Positions 8,909 through 17,324 of a stretch of DNA of 64,000 nucleotides are shown here, piece after piece. Every line of letters begins with the position of its first letter. Positions within the stretch are counted from its first letter, which is position 1. The stretch comes from an uncultured Bacilli bacterium (GTDB taxonomy: Bacteria > Bacillota_I > Bacilli_A > RF39 > UBA660). The position numbers and the translations under genes are program-made. The stretch is from NCBI GenBank assembly GCA_947632085.1, contig CANRNY010000006.1, positions 1 through 64,000 on the forward strand, written 5' to 3'. The notes under the pieces are model-generated. The model had not been told where the DNA came from. It saw nothing but the letters and a program-made list of their open reading frames with translations, and did not search any database.

Positions 8909-10459
8909 TTATTTGTTATTGTTTATTATTACTAAATTACCATCTTCATCATAGCTTACTTGGTAATTTGGATCAGTTAAATATTTTTTTAATGTTTCAA
9001 CTTGTTGTTCTAAGTCTACTATTTTCGCTTCATCTTCACTTTTTTGTTCATATAAATTTTCAATTGTTGTTTGATATTCTTGAATCAAATCATAATATTT
9101 ATCAGCATTATTTTTTAATATTTTAATATTTTCTTCTGTCGTATAAACTTTAATTTTAAAGTTATTACTATAAGAAATTATTTTTTTATTATTAATATCA
9201 TCAATTATTTGACGAACTAAATCCATAGTTAAATCTTTTTTATCATAAACCTCTAATAAAGCTCTATCTGATGTTAAATACAAATTAGCTTCCATATATC
9301 TAGAATGTTCAACAACTATTTTAACATCTGTATTATCACTAGCAATATATTCAATCGGAGTACAATGCCTATAATAATCACGGTAATCAGAAATAATCAT
9401 ATCACTTTTCATTGGTTGATTAAACTGTGTTGTTACATATTCATTATTATCTTTAATATCAAATTGTACTAAACTAACAGCACCTAATCCAATACCACTA
9501 CCTATAAATATTAAAGAACTTATAAATGATATTAATAAGAATTTCTTGCTTAAATCACGATTAAATATAAAATCAAATAAGATTAATATAATTAAATAAG
9601 TAAGTAATCCTGCCCCTATAAAACCAATCTCTAAAGCTACAAAGAACAAACCGGTTTTAATTACCAAAAAACTTAAGATAAAACATATTAGAATAAAAAT
9701 AAATATACAAGCTCCTATAGATAAAGCAAATAAAGCTAAACCTTTTAATAGTAACAATACTCCCTTAAATAAAAATTTAATAAAACTATATTCACTATGT
9801 TTAGGATCTCTAACAATTATTTTTTCTCTTTTTTGTTCTATTACTTTTTTACCTTCTTTTACTACTTCCTGATGCTTTTCTTCTTCATCATTGTTAATAA
9901 CTTCATCTTTAGTAACAATTTCATAATAATCTAAATATCTTATTTTAAAAACATGTAGTATTATTGCTAAGCTTAATATAAAAGCTCCAAGAACATATAT
10001 TCCCTCTAAAAAATATATAATATGATATAAACTACTATTATAAGGAACTATCCATATAAATATATTACCTAAAAACATTCCTATAAAAGAAAAGCATATT
10101 AGTAATATTATTATAATAACAACTTGTTCAAATAAACATTTAATAACATCTTTAAATTTTAAACTACTAAATAAGTTAACAACTTTAGTAATATAATTAA
10201 AGAAACTATCAATAACTTTACTTAAATTATCTTTTTCTTTCTTCTTTTCTGTTATCTTACTTAAATCTTCATGAACTAATTCATTAATATTTAAATTGAA
10301 TAACTGACATATTTGCATTACTTTATCCATCTCGGGATATGAAATACCAGATTCCCATTTACTAACCGCCTGTCTTGTAACATTTAATTTTTCAGCTAAT
10401 TGTTCTTGAGATAAATTATTTTCTTTTCTAATTCTTTTTAAATTATCAGCTAAATTCAT
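8909..10459 (-). CDS. Membrane-embedded XRE-family regulator with extracellular domain
   Basis: This 516-aa protein starts with an XRE/Cro helix-turn-helix of about 65 residues (LSQEQLAEKLNVTRQAVSKWE). Around six hydrophobic segments follow in two groups (about 110-170 and 230-320). The C-terminal domain of about 190 residues ends in a predicted coiled coil (ENLYEQKSEDEAKIVDLEQ). The design suggests a one-component sensor: DNA-binding head inside, sensing domain in the membrane or outside. I do not recognise the sensory region. Three direct repeats overlap its promoter, so regulation there is likely. Confidence 0.75.
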   Translation of the reverse strand: MNLADNLKRIRKENNLSQEQLAEKLNVTRQAVSKWESGISYPEMDKVMQICQLFNLNINELVHEDLSKITEKKKEKDNLSKVIDSFFNYITKVVNLFSSLKFKDVIKCLFEQVVIIIILLICFSFIGMFLGNIFIWIVPYNSSLYHIIYFLEGIYVLGAFILSLAIILHVFKIRYLDYYEIVTKDEVINNDEEEKHQEVVKEGKKVIEQKREKIIVRDPKHSEYSFIKFLFKGVLLLLKGLALFALSIGACIFIFILICFILSFLVIKTGLFFVALEIGFIGAGLLTYLIILILFDFIFNRDLSKKFLLISFISSLIFIGSGIGLGAVSLVQFDIKDNNEYVTTQFNQPMKSDMIISDYRDYYRHCTPIEYIASDNTDVKIVVEHSRYMEANLYLTSDRALLEVYDKKDLTMDLVRQIIDDINNKKIISYSNNFKIKVYTTEENIKILKNNADKYYDLIQEYQTTIENLYEQKSEDEAKIVDLEQQVETLKKYLTDPNYQVSYDEDGNLVIINNNK

Positions 10460-10494
10460 AAACTTTTCCTCTTTTCATGACCAAATTATATAAA

Positions 10495-10553
10495 TTTATC
10501 CGGTTGCACTCTACCAATTTTCAGTTGTTTTTTGTCAATTATTAGTTGCAAAT
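10495..10553 (-). promoter_or_regulatory. Promoter with three GTTG direct repeats at 21-bp period
   Basis: On the plus strand the core GTTG occurs at 10503, 10524 and 10545, exactly 21 bp apart, in similar contexts (CGGTTGCAC, CAGTTGTTT, TAGTTGCAA). On the minus strand a TATAAT -10 box lies at 10495-10500 with no good -35, typical of an activated promoter. Tandem boxes two helical turns apart resemble binding sites of LytTR/AgrA-type regulators; autoregulation by the XRE protein is the alternative. Confidence 0.5.
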
Positions 10554-10599
10554 ACCCAAATTTATCAATATTTTACTATAAAATCCGTTAGTTATACAC

Positions 10600-10630
10600 A
10601 AAAAAAGCAAATATCACTTTGCTTTTTTCC
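10600..10630 (-). terminator. Terminator of the Cna_B-like surface protein gene
   Basis: AAAAGCAAA pairs with TTTGCTTTT around a six-base loop, with T runs on both sides. Confidence 0.8.
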
Positions 10631-10638
10631 TTTAACTA

Positions 10639-11877
10639 TTAAATTCTTTTAAGATATAATTTATAACCAATAATAATCATTAAAGTACTACCAACAAATA
10701 AAGAAATATATATTAATCCTTTATCACTTGTTTCTGGTGGTATATCAACATCTTCTTCTATTTCCTCACCAATATAATCAGCTGTTATTTCAAATCCATT
10801 ATTATCGCCATTAACTACATATTTATAATTATCATCATCTTCAATATCTAATGTATAAATAACTTTTTCTTCACCATAAGAGTATTTCATATTTTCATAT
10901 AAATCATATACCTCTTGCCAATCATTTTCATTAGTTATTTCTATTTCTTTTTCTACTTCACCATTCTGATTTAAAGCTTTTATAAGTAACTTATCAGGTC
11001 TTTTATTATTCTTATTATCATTATCATTCCATTTAACATTAATAGGTACTTTTATAGTTCTAGCTTTATGATTGACTGTATAAATAATATAATCATTTTC
11101 ATCCAGATATACAGAGTATTCATAATCATCCGGTATTACAAGATCATCAAGAAATTCAAATTCATATTTAACTGGATCAAGTTCTTCTGTTGCTTCAAAA
11201 TCACCAACTAAATAAGGAAGAGTTTGAAAATAATATTCATCATAATCTTTTTCGTCTTTAAAGATATAATCAGTTCCAAAATTACCTTCAAGTGTTGTAT
11301 TAGTAGCTTTCATACTAAATTTAATATATCTTTTATCATCTCGGCCATTATCATCATTAAAGTAAGCTTTTACATAATAATCCTTTTGAATATTTTTAAT
11401 AAACCAGATTGTTAAATCCCCATAAAATTCTCTGCTACCAGAATTATATCTAATTTCATCATCTAGTATTCCAGGATCATAAGGTAAATCATAACCTGAA
11501 GGTAATGGATCTTCTTTATAAACAACTTGTAATGCGTCTATATTAGGTTTAAAGACACTTAAATCTAAAGCTTTATTATATTCAAAAACCCAGTCTGTAG
11601 TTTTTGAATTTTCATTATAAACAATTTTTGCATCTTTAGCTTCTAAATTTAAATAGATTTTTTTCTCAAAGTTAGACGTTTCATATAAAGGAAGCGATAT
11701 TTTATCAGGTCTCATATTCATCATATCATGATAATCTAACCATTTAATTGTAACAGTACCAACATATTTTTTTCCTTCATCAATTAACACTGCTTTAACT
11801 GTATTAACTGATATTAACATCAAAACAAAGCTAAATAAAAATAACTTTAATATTTTCTTCATTCCACCCACTATCAC
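10639..11877 (-). CDS. Surface protein with Cna_B-like repeats and a sortase-like tail
   Basis: This 412-aa protein has a signal peptide (KILKLFLFSFVLMLI). Two related modules contain the Cna_B-type motif of Trp, Asp and an RPDK element: IKWLDYHDMMNMRPDKI near the start and VKWNDNDNKNNKRPDKL at about 285. The end is PPETSDKG, a hydrophobic helix and KRI, the layout of a cell-wall sorting signal in which PPETS replaces the usual LPxTG. Cna_B domains form rigid stalks on Gram-positive surfaces. The start is uncertain: GTG at 11877 or ATG at 11862. No sortase gene is in the window. Confidence 0.65.
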   Translation of the reverse strand: MIVGGMKKILKLFLFSFVLMLISVNTVKAVLIDEGKKYVGTVTIKWLDYHDMMNMRPDKISLPLYETSNFEKKIYLNLEAKDAKIVYNENSKTTDWVFEYNKALDLSVFKPNIDALQVVYKEDPLPSGYDLPYDPGILDDEIRYNSGSREFYGDLTIWFIKNIQKDYYVKAYFNDDNGRDDKRYIKFSMKATNTTLEGNFGTDYIFKDEKDYDEYYFQTLPYLVGDFEATEELDPVKYEFEFLDDLVIPDDYEYSVYLDENDYIIYTVNHKARTIKVPINVKWNDNDNKNNKRPDKLLIKALNQNGEVEKEIEITNENDWQEVYDLYENMKYSYGEEKVIYTLDIEDDDNYKYVVNGDNNGFEITADYIGEEIEEDVDIPPETSDKGLIYISLFVGSTLMIIIGYKLYLKRI

Positions 11878-11934
11878 TTTCTAAAATAAGTCTATTATAA
11901 GAAAATATTAAAGTCAATAATACAATTATTAAAA

Positions 11935-12486
11935 TTAGAGATGTTCAATTAATATTTTTATCGCTATTATCATTAAAATAAAGCCTCCAAATAATTTAGC
12001 TTTATTCTCATACCTACTTCCAACTTTATAACCAATCATTACTCCCACATAAGTAAATAAATAGGCTACAACTCCAATCATCGAAATTGCAACCCATAAA
12101 TTAACTTTCATAAAAGCAAAAGTAAAACCAACAGCTAAAGCATCAATACTAGTTGCTAAAGCAGGTAAAAACATTGATTTAAAATTAATTTGATCATCTA
12201 ACGAATCTTTTTTATTAGTTATTGTCTCAAAAATCATACTAGCTCCTATTATCATTAATAAAGCAAATACTACCCAATGATCAATCGCAAGTAATAATTC
12301 ATCAAATAAATCTCCTAAAAAATAACCAATAATCGGCATTAAAGCTTGAAAACCACCAAAATAAAATCCTACTTTAACTTGCTTTTTAATATCTAAATTC
12401 TTAAGACATAATCCCTTACATATCGATACAGCAAAAGCATCCATTGCTAAACCAATACTAATAAAAAATACTTGTAAATAGCTCAT
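11935..12486 (-). CDS. mntP: Manganese efflux pump MntP
   Basis: This 183-aa protein has six transmembrane helices in two similar halves. The paired Asp motifs AMDAFAVSI and SIDALAVGF are characteristic of MntP (YebN), which exports Mn2+. Many mntP genes are preceded by a yybP-ykoY manganese riboswitch, but only 60 nt separates this gene from ispH and no such element fits there. Confidence 0.9.
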   Translation of the reverse strand: MSYLQVFFISIGLAMDAFAVSICKGLCLKNLDIKKQVKVGFYFGGFQALMPIIGYFLGDLFDELLLAIDHWVVFALLMIIGASMIFETITNKKDSLDDQINFKSMFLPALATSIDALAVGFTFAFMKVNLWVAISMIGVVAYLFTYVGVMIGYKVGSRYENKAKLFGGFILMIIAIKILIEHL

Positions 12487-12546
12487 ATTATCTCTCCGTA
12501 TAATAAATAAATATTATTAAGAAAGATAATTTATTCATAAAGTTTA

Positions 12547-13404
12547 TTAAAATTTATTTAAATAAGTAATTACTTCATCAATACTTTCTTTAGGTGTTGA
12601 AGCTCCAGCCATTACTCCTACTTTATTATACTTACTAAAATCATCATTTAACTCATTAACTGTTTCTACTAAATAAGTATTAGAACATAAATCATTACTT
12701 ATATTATAAAGTTTAGTTGTATTAGAACTATTTTTCCCACCAATAATTATAACAGCATCAACTATTTTCGCTATTTCTTTCATTTCTTTCTGTCTTATTT
12801 CTGTCGCATTACAAATTGTATTATTTATTAATACTTCATAATCATTATCTAATAAGTTCTTCATTTTATTACTTATCTCAGCAAATAAATCCGTTGAATA
12901 TGTTGTTTGTGCTAATATAACTATTTTCTTTTTACCTGATTTTTTAATCTTATTAATACATTCTTCTATATCTTCTAGTGTTTGGACAATAAAACTATCT
13001 TCACCACAAAAACTAATAGTTCCTATTACTTCAGGATGATTTTTATGAGCTACTAAGACAATAAAGTAATCATCATTAACATAATTAACTACATCATTAT
13101 GAATTTTTAAAACTTTAGGACATGTTAAATCATAAAGTTCTATATTTCTTTCTTTTGCATCTTGATAAATATCTTTACTAACTCCATGAGCTCTTATAAT
13201 ACATTTAGTCTCATTAGGAACTTCATCTAAGGATTCAACAAACTTTATTCCTTTATCTTTTAATTTATCAACAACCTGTTTATTATGTACTAACTCCCCT
13301 AAACAATAAACTTCTTTATTATCTAGAACATATTGTTCAGCTTTAGATACTGAATTTAAAACTCCTCCACAAAAACCAGCTGTCTTACCAAGGATTATTT
13401 CCAT
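12547..13404 (-). CDS. ispH: 4-hydroxy-3-methylbut-2-enyl diphosphate reductase
   Basis: IspH catalyses the last step of the MEP isoprenoid pathway with an iron-sulfur cluster. The three cluster cysteines are seen in AGFCGGV, LTCPKV and TICNATEIRQ, with the substrate motifs IRAHGV and GGKNSSNTTKL. The start at 13404 (MEIILGK) has GGTGAT at correct spacing. The organism therefore makes isoprenoids by the MEP route, for example undecaprenol for the cell wall. Confidence 0.94.
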   Translation of the reverse strand: MEIILGKTAGFCGGVLNSVSKAEQYVLDNKEVYCLGELVHNKQVVDKLKDKGIKFVESLDEVPNETKCIIRAHGVSKDIYQDAKERNIELYDLTCPKVLKIHNDVVNYVNDDYFIVLVAHKNHPEVIGTISFCGEDSFIVQTLEDIEECINKIKKSGKKKIVILAQTTYSTDLFAEISNKMKNLLDNDYEVLINNTICNATEIRQKEMKEIAKIVDAVIIIGGKNSSNTTKLYNISNDLCSNTYLVETVNELNDDFSKYNKVGVMAGASTPKESIDEVITYLNKF

Positions 13405-13433
13405 TAAAATCACCATTACTAGTATACCATTAA

Positions 13434-13462
13434 AAAAAGCAGAATCAAATCTGCTTATTCTG
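13434..13462 (-). terminator. Terminator of divIC
   Basis: AAGCAGA and TCTGCTT form the stem around ATCAAA; the T run is on the minus strand. The divIC stop lies at its edge. Confidence 0.8.
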
Positions 13463-13808
13463 TACTATCATCAGTAATTACTTGACCATCTATAATAGTT
13501 AGTATCTTTTCTCCATCTTTAGTATATCCATATCTTTCTCTAGCATATCTTGCTACATAATCAGGATCTTGTAATTTAGCTACCTCACTATTTAAAGATG
13601 CTTCTTCTTCTTGTAATTCTCCATAATATGTATTTAAATCATCAGTAAGTTTATTATTCTCATATATTTGAACCCAATCTCTAAAGACAGTTCCTATTAA
13701 AATAACAATAAATACTACAACAAAAAACAATAAAAAACCTATATAACTTTTTTCTTGTTTTTTATTTTTCTTAACAGCCGTTTTTTTTACATTAGTATTG
13801 CTTGTCAT
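13455..13808 (-). CDS. divIC: Septum formation protein DivIC/FtsB-like
   Basis: This 117-aa bitopic protein has a Lys-rich cytoplasmic tail, one transmembrane helix (about 23-43) and an extracellular coiled coil (NNKLTDDLNTYYGELQEEEA). The DivIC/FtsB C-terminal motif is present (DPDYVARYARERYGY). It acts in the divisome with FtsL and DivIB. It is downstream of yabP-yabQ, as in B. subtilis. Confidence 0.92.
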   Translation of the reverse strand: MTSNTNVKKTAVKKNKKQEKSYIGFLLFFVVVFIVILIGTVFRDWVQIYENNKLTDDLNTYYGELQEEEASLNSEVAKLQDPDYVARYARERYGYTKDGEKILTIIDGQVITDDSTE

Positions 13809-13871
13809 ATAGAACTCTCCTTATTATTAAGTATAACAAAATAATAAAGAGATAAAAATCACTAAAAAGTC

Positions 13872-14135
13872 CTATTGACACTTTTTAACACACACAATTC
13901 CATAACCCAACAATATACATAATATAAAATAAATATGTAATATACCATTATTTAATTTATATAAAATACAAACATATAACAATGATATATCAAATAAATA
14001 TAATATATATATTAAACTCTTAATAATTATATTTTTATTATTAAATTTCTTTATATTAAATAAATTTAAATAATATAATACTATCCCATAAATAAAAGAA
14101 ATTATTAAACTAATTAATTGAATATAAGAATTCAT
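13872..14135 (-). CDS. yabQ: Spore cortex protein YabQ
   Basis: This 87-aa protein with about three hydrophobic segments lies immediately after yabP (one-base overlap) and before divIC, exactly the yabP-yabQ-divIC order of spore formers. Sequence similarity is weak because the protein is almost entirely membrane helix; the assignment leans on synteny. In B. subtilis YabQ is needed for cortex formation. Confidence 0.75.
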   Translation of the reverse strand: MNSYIQLISLIISFIYGIVLYYLNLFNIKKFNNKNIIIKSLIYILYLFDISLLYVCILYKLNNGILHIYFILCILLGYGIVCVKKCQ

Positions 14136-14422
14136 TATTTAAATAATTTACCTAGTATTGATTCTGAATCTTTCTTTTTATCATTATCATACGTCATACT
14201 GTTAATAACTCCTTTGATACTCACAACTCCATCATGTGTATCTAATTTAACAATTTCTAGATTTTCTCCCTTTAAAAGAATAATACCCATAACACTTTCC
14301 AGTAAAAATTCTTCACTATCAAAACTAATTATTTTATCTATTCCCGATAAGTATATTAAACCCCTATCAATAATCTTTACTTCATGCTTTGTATTTTCAT
14401 AAACATTATCCATTTCTATCAC
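14135..14422 (-). CDS. yabP: Sporulation protein YabP
   Basis: This 95-aa protein shows the YabP/YqfC pattern: HEVKIIDRGLIYLSGIDKI, then SFDSEEFLLESVMG and LKGENLEIVKLDTHDGVVSI. YabP acts in spore cortex assembly under mother-cell control in Bacillus. It overlaps yabQ. Confidence 0.88.
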   Translation of the reverse strand: MIEMDNVYENTKHEVKIIDRGLIYLSGIDKIISFDSEEFLLESVMGIILLKGENLEIVKLDTHDGVVSIKGVINSMTYDNDKKKDSESILGKLFK

Positions 14423-14459
14423 CTAGTAAAATATATGAACAATATTTATTTTTTAGCAC

Positions 14460-14491
14460 AAAAAAACTCAAAGTATTACTTTGAGCTATAT
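14460..14491 (-). terminator. Terminator of spoVG
   Basis: The perfect stem CTCAAAGT / ACTTTGAG with loop ATT is followed by seven T on the minus strand. Confidence 0.88.
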
Positions 14492-14494
14492 TAA

Positions 14495-14785
14495 TTATAA
14501 ATCAATTTTAACTAGTTCTTCACCGCTTGATTTCATTTCGTCATAAGCTTTGAAGATAGCATCTTCAAACATTTTACGTGTTTCTTGATTTACTGGATGA
14601 GCAACATCATCGTATACTCCTTCAGATACCTTTCTACTTGGCATAGCGATAAACATTTTATCGTCTCCTTGAATCAATCTGATGCCAGTAATAACAAAAG
14701 CTTCATCCAACGTAACAGTTGCAATAGCTTTCATACGTGAATCTTCTTTTTCCTTATTACGAAGTACAACCTTTGTAATTTTCAT
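14495..14785 (-). CDS. spoVG: RNA/DNA-binding regulator SpoVG
   Basis: This 96-aa protein from the ATG at 14785 is chosen because GGGAGG lies at ideal spacing; a GTG at 14794 is also open. It matches SpoVG: KAIATVTLDEAFVITGIRLI, IAMPSRKVSEG, DVAHPVN. SpoVG is a small regulator affecting septation, sporulation and envelope genes. It has its own terminator. Confidence 0.96.
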   Translation of the reverse strand: MKITKVVLRNKEKEDSRMKAIATVTLDEAFVITGIRLIQGDDKMFIAMPSRKVSEGVYDDVAHPVNQETRKMFEDAIFKAYDEMKSSGEELVKIDL

Positions 14786-14851
14786 ATAACACACCTCCCA
14801 AGTATATTACTTACCTATAATTTTAATGCAATTTTTTAAATAAAGCAATAA

Positions 14852-15067
14852 TTATTTTACTTTAACTACGATATTTCCTACTAATACATCAGAATAACTA
14901 AAACTTTTTTTACCAAGTTTGGTATTTAAGACAAATACATTGTTATAACATTCACTAATAATTCCCTCATATAACTCACTTTTATTACGTATTCCAATTA
15001 CTTTTACTAATGCTCTTTTACCATAATTATTCTTTATTAAGTCACGTGCTTCATATATTGTTCTCAT
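14852..15067 (-). CDS. veg: Veg protein
   Basis: This 71-aa protein is related to Veg (DUF1021), an SH3-like beta-barrel protein: GKRALVKVIGIRNKSELYEG and the FSYSDVL motif. In B. subtilis Veg is abundant and influences biofilm matrix genes. It overlaps the end of yabG by four bases, matching the yabG-veg order. Confidence 0.88.
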   Translation of the reverse strand: MRTIYEARDLIKNNYGKRALVKVIGIRNKSELYEGIISECYNNVFVLNTKLGKKSFSYSDVLVGNIVVKVK

Positions 15068-15850
15068 CTTGGATACCCCACATACATAAATCCATTAACT
15101 ATCAAGCCACCCATTCCATCTTTTCCATATTTAGTTTTTTCCAGTAATTTTTTCACATCGACTTCTTTATTTTTTTCAGTTAAAGATATTGTAGTTGCAA
15201 TAATTGCTGGATCTAATGCGTGAATATTTACTCTTTTAGGACTACTAGCGAAATCCGCCCCAGCTTTTATAAGTTCTTCATAATCACTTTGGCAAGCCCC
15301 AGCAATAATTAATAGTTTTTCATGACTTTTTTCGTATTTTCTTGCTTCTTTTACTGCTTTAACAAAATTAATTGAATTTTTGTAATTTTTTAAATCAGTT
15401 TTATCATCATTATTCTTTAAATAAGCATCATGCCCTGTAATAATAAGAATATCTGGTTTATATTCTTCTAAATATTTTAAAACATTGCTTTCAAGTTCAC
15501 TTTCTTTAATTACTTTGCCAAATGCCATTACGCGATTATTTTTATAAAAAGTTAAACATTTCTCTAAATAGTCAGGGATCACCATCTAGTTGTAATAGTT
15601 TTGGTGGCAAATAAAAAAAATCTTCATTATTCGTTCTATCTAAAAGACTTTCATTTACTAATTCATCCATAAATTCATCTTTACGATTATCTTCATCACA
15701 TAAATTTAAATCATTTAATGGAGCATTAGCTATTAATCTTACATTAAAACCTTTAAGTATTGCTACATCTTGTACAATATCAGTAATTATAAAAACAATA
15801 TCATTATTATAACTTTTTCTTGTAACATAATCGCCAATCTTAAATTCCAT
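15064..15850 (-). CDS. yabG: Sporulation coat protease YabG, split into two frames
   Basis: Two overlapping frames together give one YabG. The first (15850 to 15572, 92 aa) carries the SH3-like N-terminus (MEFKIGDYVTRKSYNNDIVF) and ends at PKLLQLDGDP-stop. The second (from 15585 to 15064) continues DYLEKCLTFYKN with the catalytic region LIITGHDAY, AGACQSDYEEL and SSPKRVNIHALDP. Full-length YabG reads HLDGD-x-YLKKCL across this point, so a single +1 shift at CCC TGA C restores it. YabG trims spore coat proteins. It may be a programmed frameshift, a mutation or a sequencing error; the intact reading elsewhere favours a working gene. Confidence 0.8.
15571..15583 (-). other. Candidate +1 frameshift site in yabG
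   Basis: On the minus strand the junction reads GGTGAT CCC TGA C. Slippage of the Pro tRNA from CCC to CCT continues in the downstream frame. The stop is TGA followed by C, the weak context used in the prfB (RF2) frameshift. GGTGAT, immediately upstream, is complementary to the usual 16S rRNA 3' end, as an internal Shine-Dalgarno stimulator would be. Confidence 0.5.
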
Positions 15851-15872
15851 ATTATCACCTAAAAAAATAATA

Positions 15873-15903
15873 TGAAAAAAAGTAAGTATTTATTACTTAC
15901 TTA
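15873..15903 (-). terminator. Terminator of ksgA
   Basis: AAGTAAGTA pairs with TACTTACTT around TTTAT, with seven T on the minus strand; it overlaps the ksgA stop. Confidence 0.85.
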
Positions 15904-16678
15904 GTTCATTTACAATATCAATAAAACATTCAAGTGATACATTTTCTGCTCGATCTTGTAATGTTAAATTATATTTATTCAAGATAGATTCTATTTTTTC
16001 TAAATCATATTTTTTTAAGTTATTTCTTAAGTTCTTTCTTTTCATCGCAAAAGCATCTTTAACAAACTTAAAAAATACTTCTTCATTTACTTTTTCAATT
16101 TTATCTTTTCTCGCTAATTTAATCACTGCACTATCAACATTTGGTACTGGTTCAAACGAACTCCTGTTAACAACAAATAACTTTTCCACATTAAAATAAT
16201 AATTTAAGTAAACAGATATTGCTCCATAATCTTTACTACCAGGTTTCGCTGCTAAGCGATTAGCTACTTCATTTTGCACCATTAATACCATAGCTTTAAC
16301 ATCTACTTTAGCATTAATAATCTTTTCTATAATAGGTGTTGTAATATAGTAAGGCAAATTAGCTATAACATACAAATCTTTATATTTTATATCTTTAATT
16401 TGTTCTTTTATATCAATATTTAAAAAATCATCATAAATTATTTCTGTCTTTTCATCAACAAAGCTATCTAAATACTTCTTTACTCTTGTATCTATTTCAT
16501 AACATCTTAAATTAGCATGAAATAACTTTAAGTATTTAGTTAAAGCTCCTTGACCAGGACCAACTTCAATAATTAAATCATCTTCATTAACATCAACACT
16601 ATCGATAATCTTAATCAATACTTTTTTATCTTTTAAAAAGTTTTGTCCTAAACTATGTTTATGTTTAAAATCACCCAT
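15893..16678 (-). CDS. ksgA: 16S rRNA dimethyladenosine transferase
   Basis: RsmA/KsgA dimethylates A1518 and A1519 of 16S rRNA. It is recognised by HSLGQNFLKDKKVL, the SAM site EVGPGQGALT, and NLPYYITTPII at the catalytic NLPY motif. The start at 16678 (MGDFKHK) is preceded by AAGAAGGA; the longer frame from 16699 lacks support. It sits between the 3D-domain gene and yabG, as in Bacillus except that rnmV is missing. Confidence 0.95.
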   Translation of the reverse strand: MGDFKHKHSLGQNFLKDKKVLIKIIDSVDVNEDDLIIEVGPGQGALTKYLKLFHANLRCYEIDTRVKKYLDSFVDEKTEIIYDDFLNIDIKEQIKDIKYKDLYVIANLPYYITTPIIEKIINAKVDVKAMVLMVQNEVANRLAAKPGSKDYGAISVYLNYYFNVEKLFVVNRSSFEPVPNVDSAVIKLARKDKIEKVNEEVFFKFVKDAFAMKRKNLRNNLKKYDLEKIESILNKYNLTLQDRAENVSLECFIDIVNELSK

Positions 16679-16692
16679 TTTATTCCTTCTTT

Positions 16693-17280
16693 CTACCAAC
16701 CCAATCTTAATACATCATACTTAATAGAACTACGTCCTATATATTTACTTGCATAAGCTTCAGTTGGTACCAATAAATCAATACTAGTTCCTGTAACTCC
16801 TCTATCTAACACAATTGCATATGTAGTATTTTTAGAAACTCTCTTAGAATCAAACTTTATAATTGATCCACAAGGTAATTTCTTAGAAGAAGCAACAATT
16901 CTTACTTCTCCATAAGTTTTATCCTTATAACTAGTAACTCCATTTTTATATACATTATAAGAACGTAAACAAGCTAATTTACCATTGCATAAAGGACAAT
17001 CAGCTGAGTAACCAGTTAAATCTCCTTTATATGAAGCTTTAACTGAAGAATTAACTTTTTTTACAGGTTCTTCAGTTTTTTGTACTAGTTTTGGCTTTGG
17101 TTTAACTTCTTCGTCTTTTTCAGCCATCGCCGTTAAACCTAATGATTTATTAAAATTAAAATTTTCTACCCTAAATATCTTTTTTTCACTTACTGTTGAA
17201 GTCATTAATAAAACTATAATTAAAACAGCAAGAAACTTAATAAGTTTGAACCCCATCTTTATCCAGGATCTTACTTTCAT
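16693..17280 (-). CDS. Secreted 3D-domain (YabE/MltA-like) cell-wall protein
   Basis: This 195-aa protein starts at the ATG at 17280 (GAGGTG upstream). A signal anchor lies near residues 9-29 (LIKFLAVLIIVLLMTST), then a Lys/Pro linker, then a C-terminal 3D domain with its three conserved Asp regions: TGYSADCPLC, IVLDRG and TSIDLL. Such domains occur in MltA-like lytic transglycosylases and in the YabE/Rpf-like proteins. The position next to tatD and ksgA is that of B. subtilis yabE, but the DUF348/G5 parts of YabE are absent. Confidence 0.75.
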   Translation of the reverse strand: MKVRSWIKMGFKLIKFLAVLIIVLLMTSTVSEKKIFRVENFNFNKSLGLTAMAEKDEEVKPKPKLVQKTEEPVKKVNSSVKASYKGDLTGYSADCPLCNGKLACLRSYNVYKNGVTSYKDKTYGEVRIVASSKKLPCGSIIKFDSKRVSKNTTYAIVLDRGVTGTSIDLLVPTEAYASKYIGRSSIKYDVLRLGW

Positions 17281-17324
17281 AAATTTCACCTCAAAAGATA
17301 AAATTTATCTTAGCATTATTCCCT

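Noticed and set aside
11224-11415. Plus-strand hydrophobic frames such as this one inside minus-strand genes
   Set aside because: They mirror Asp/Glu- or Lys-rich minus-strand genes, lack ribosome-binding sites and are reading-frame shadows.
12487-12546. A yybP-ykoY manganese riboswitch before mntP
   Set aside because: The 60-nt gap is too short and shows none of the conserved internal-loop sequence.
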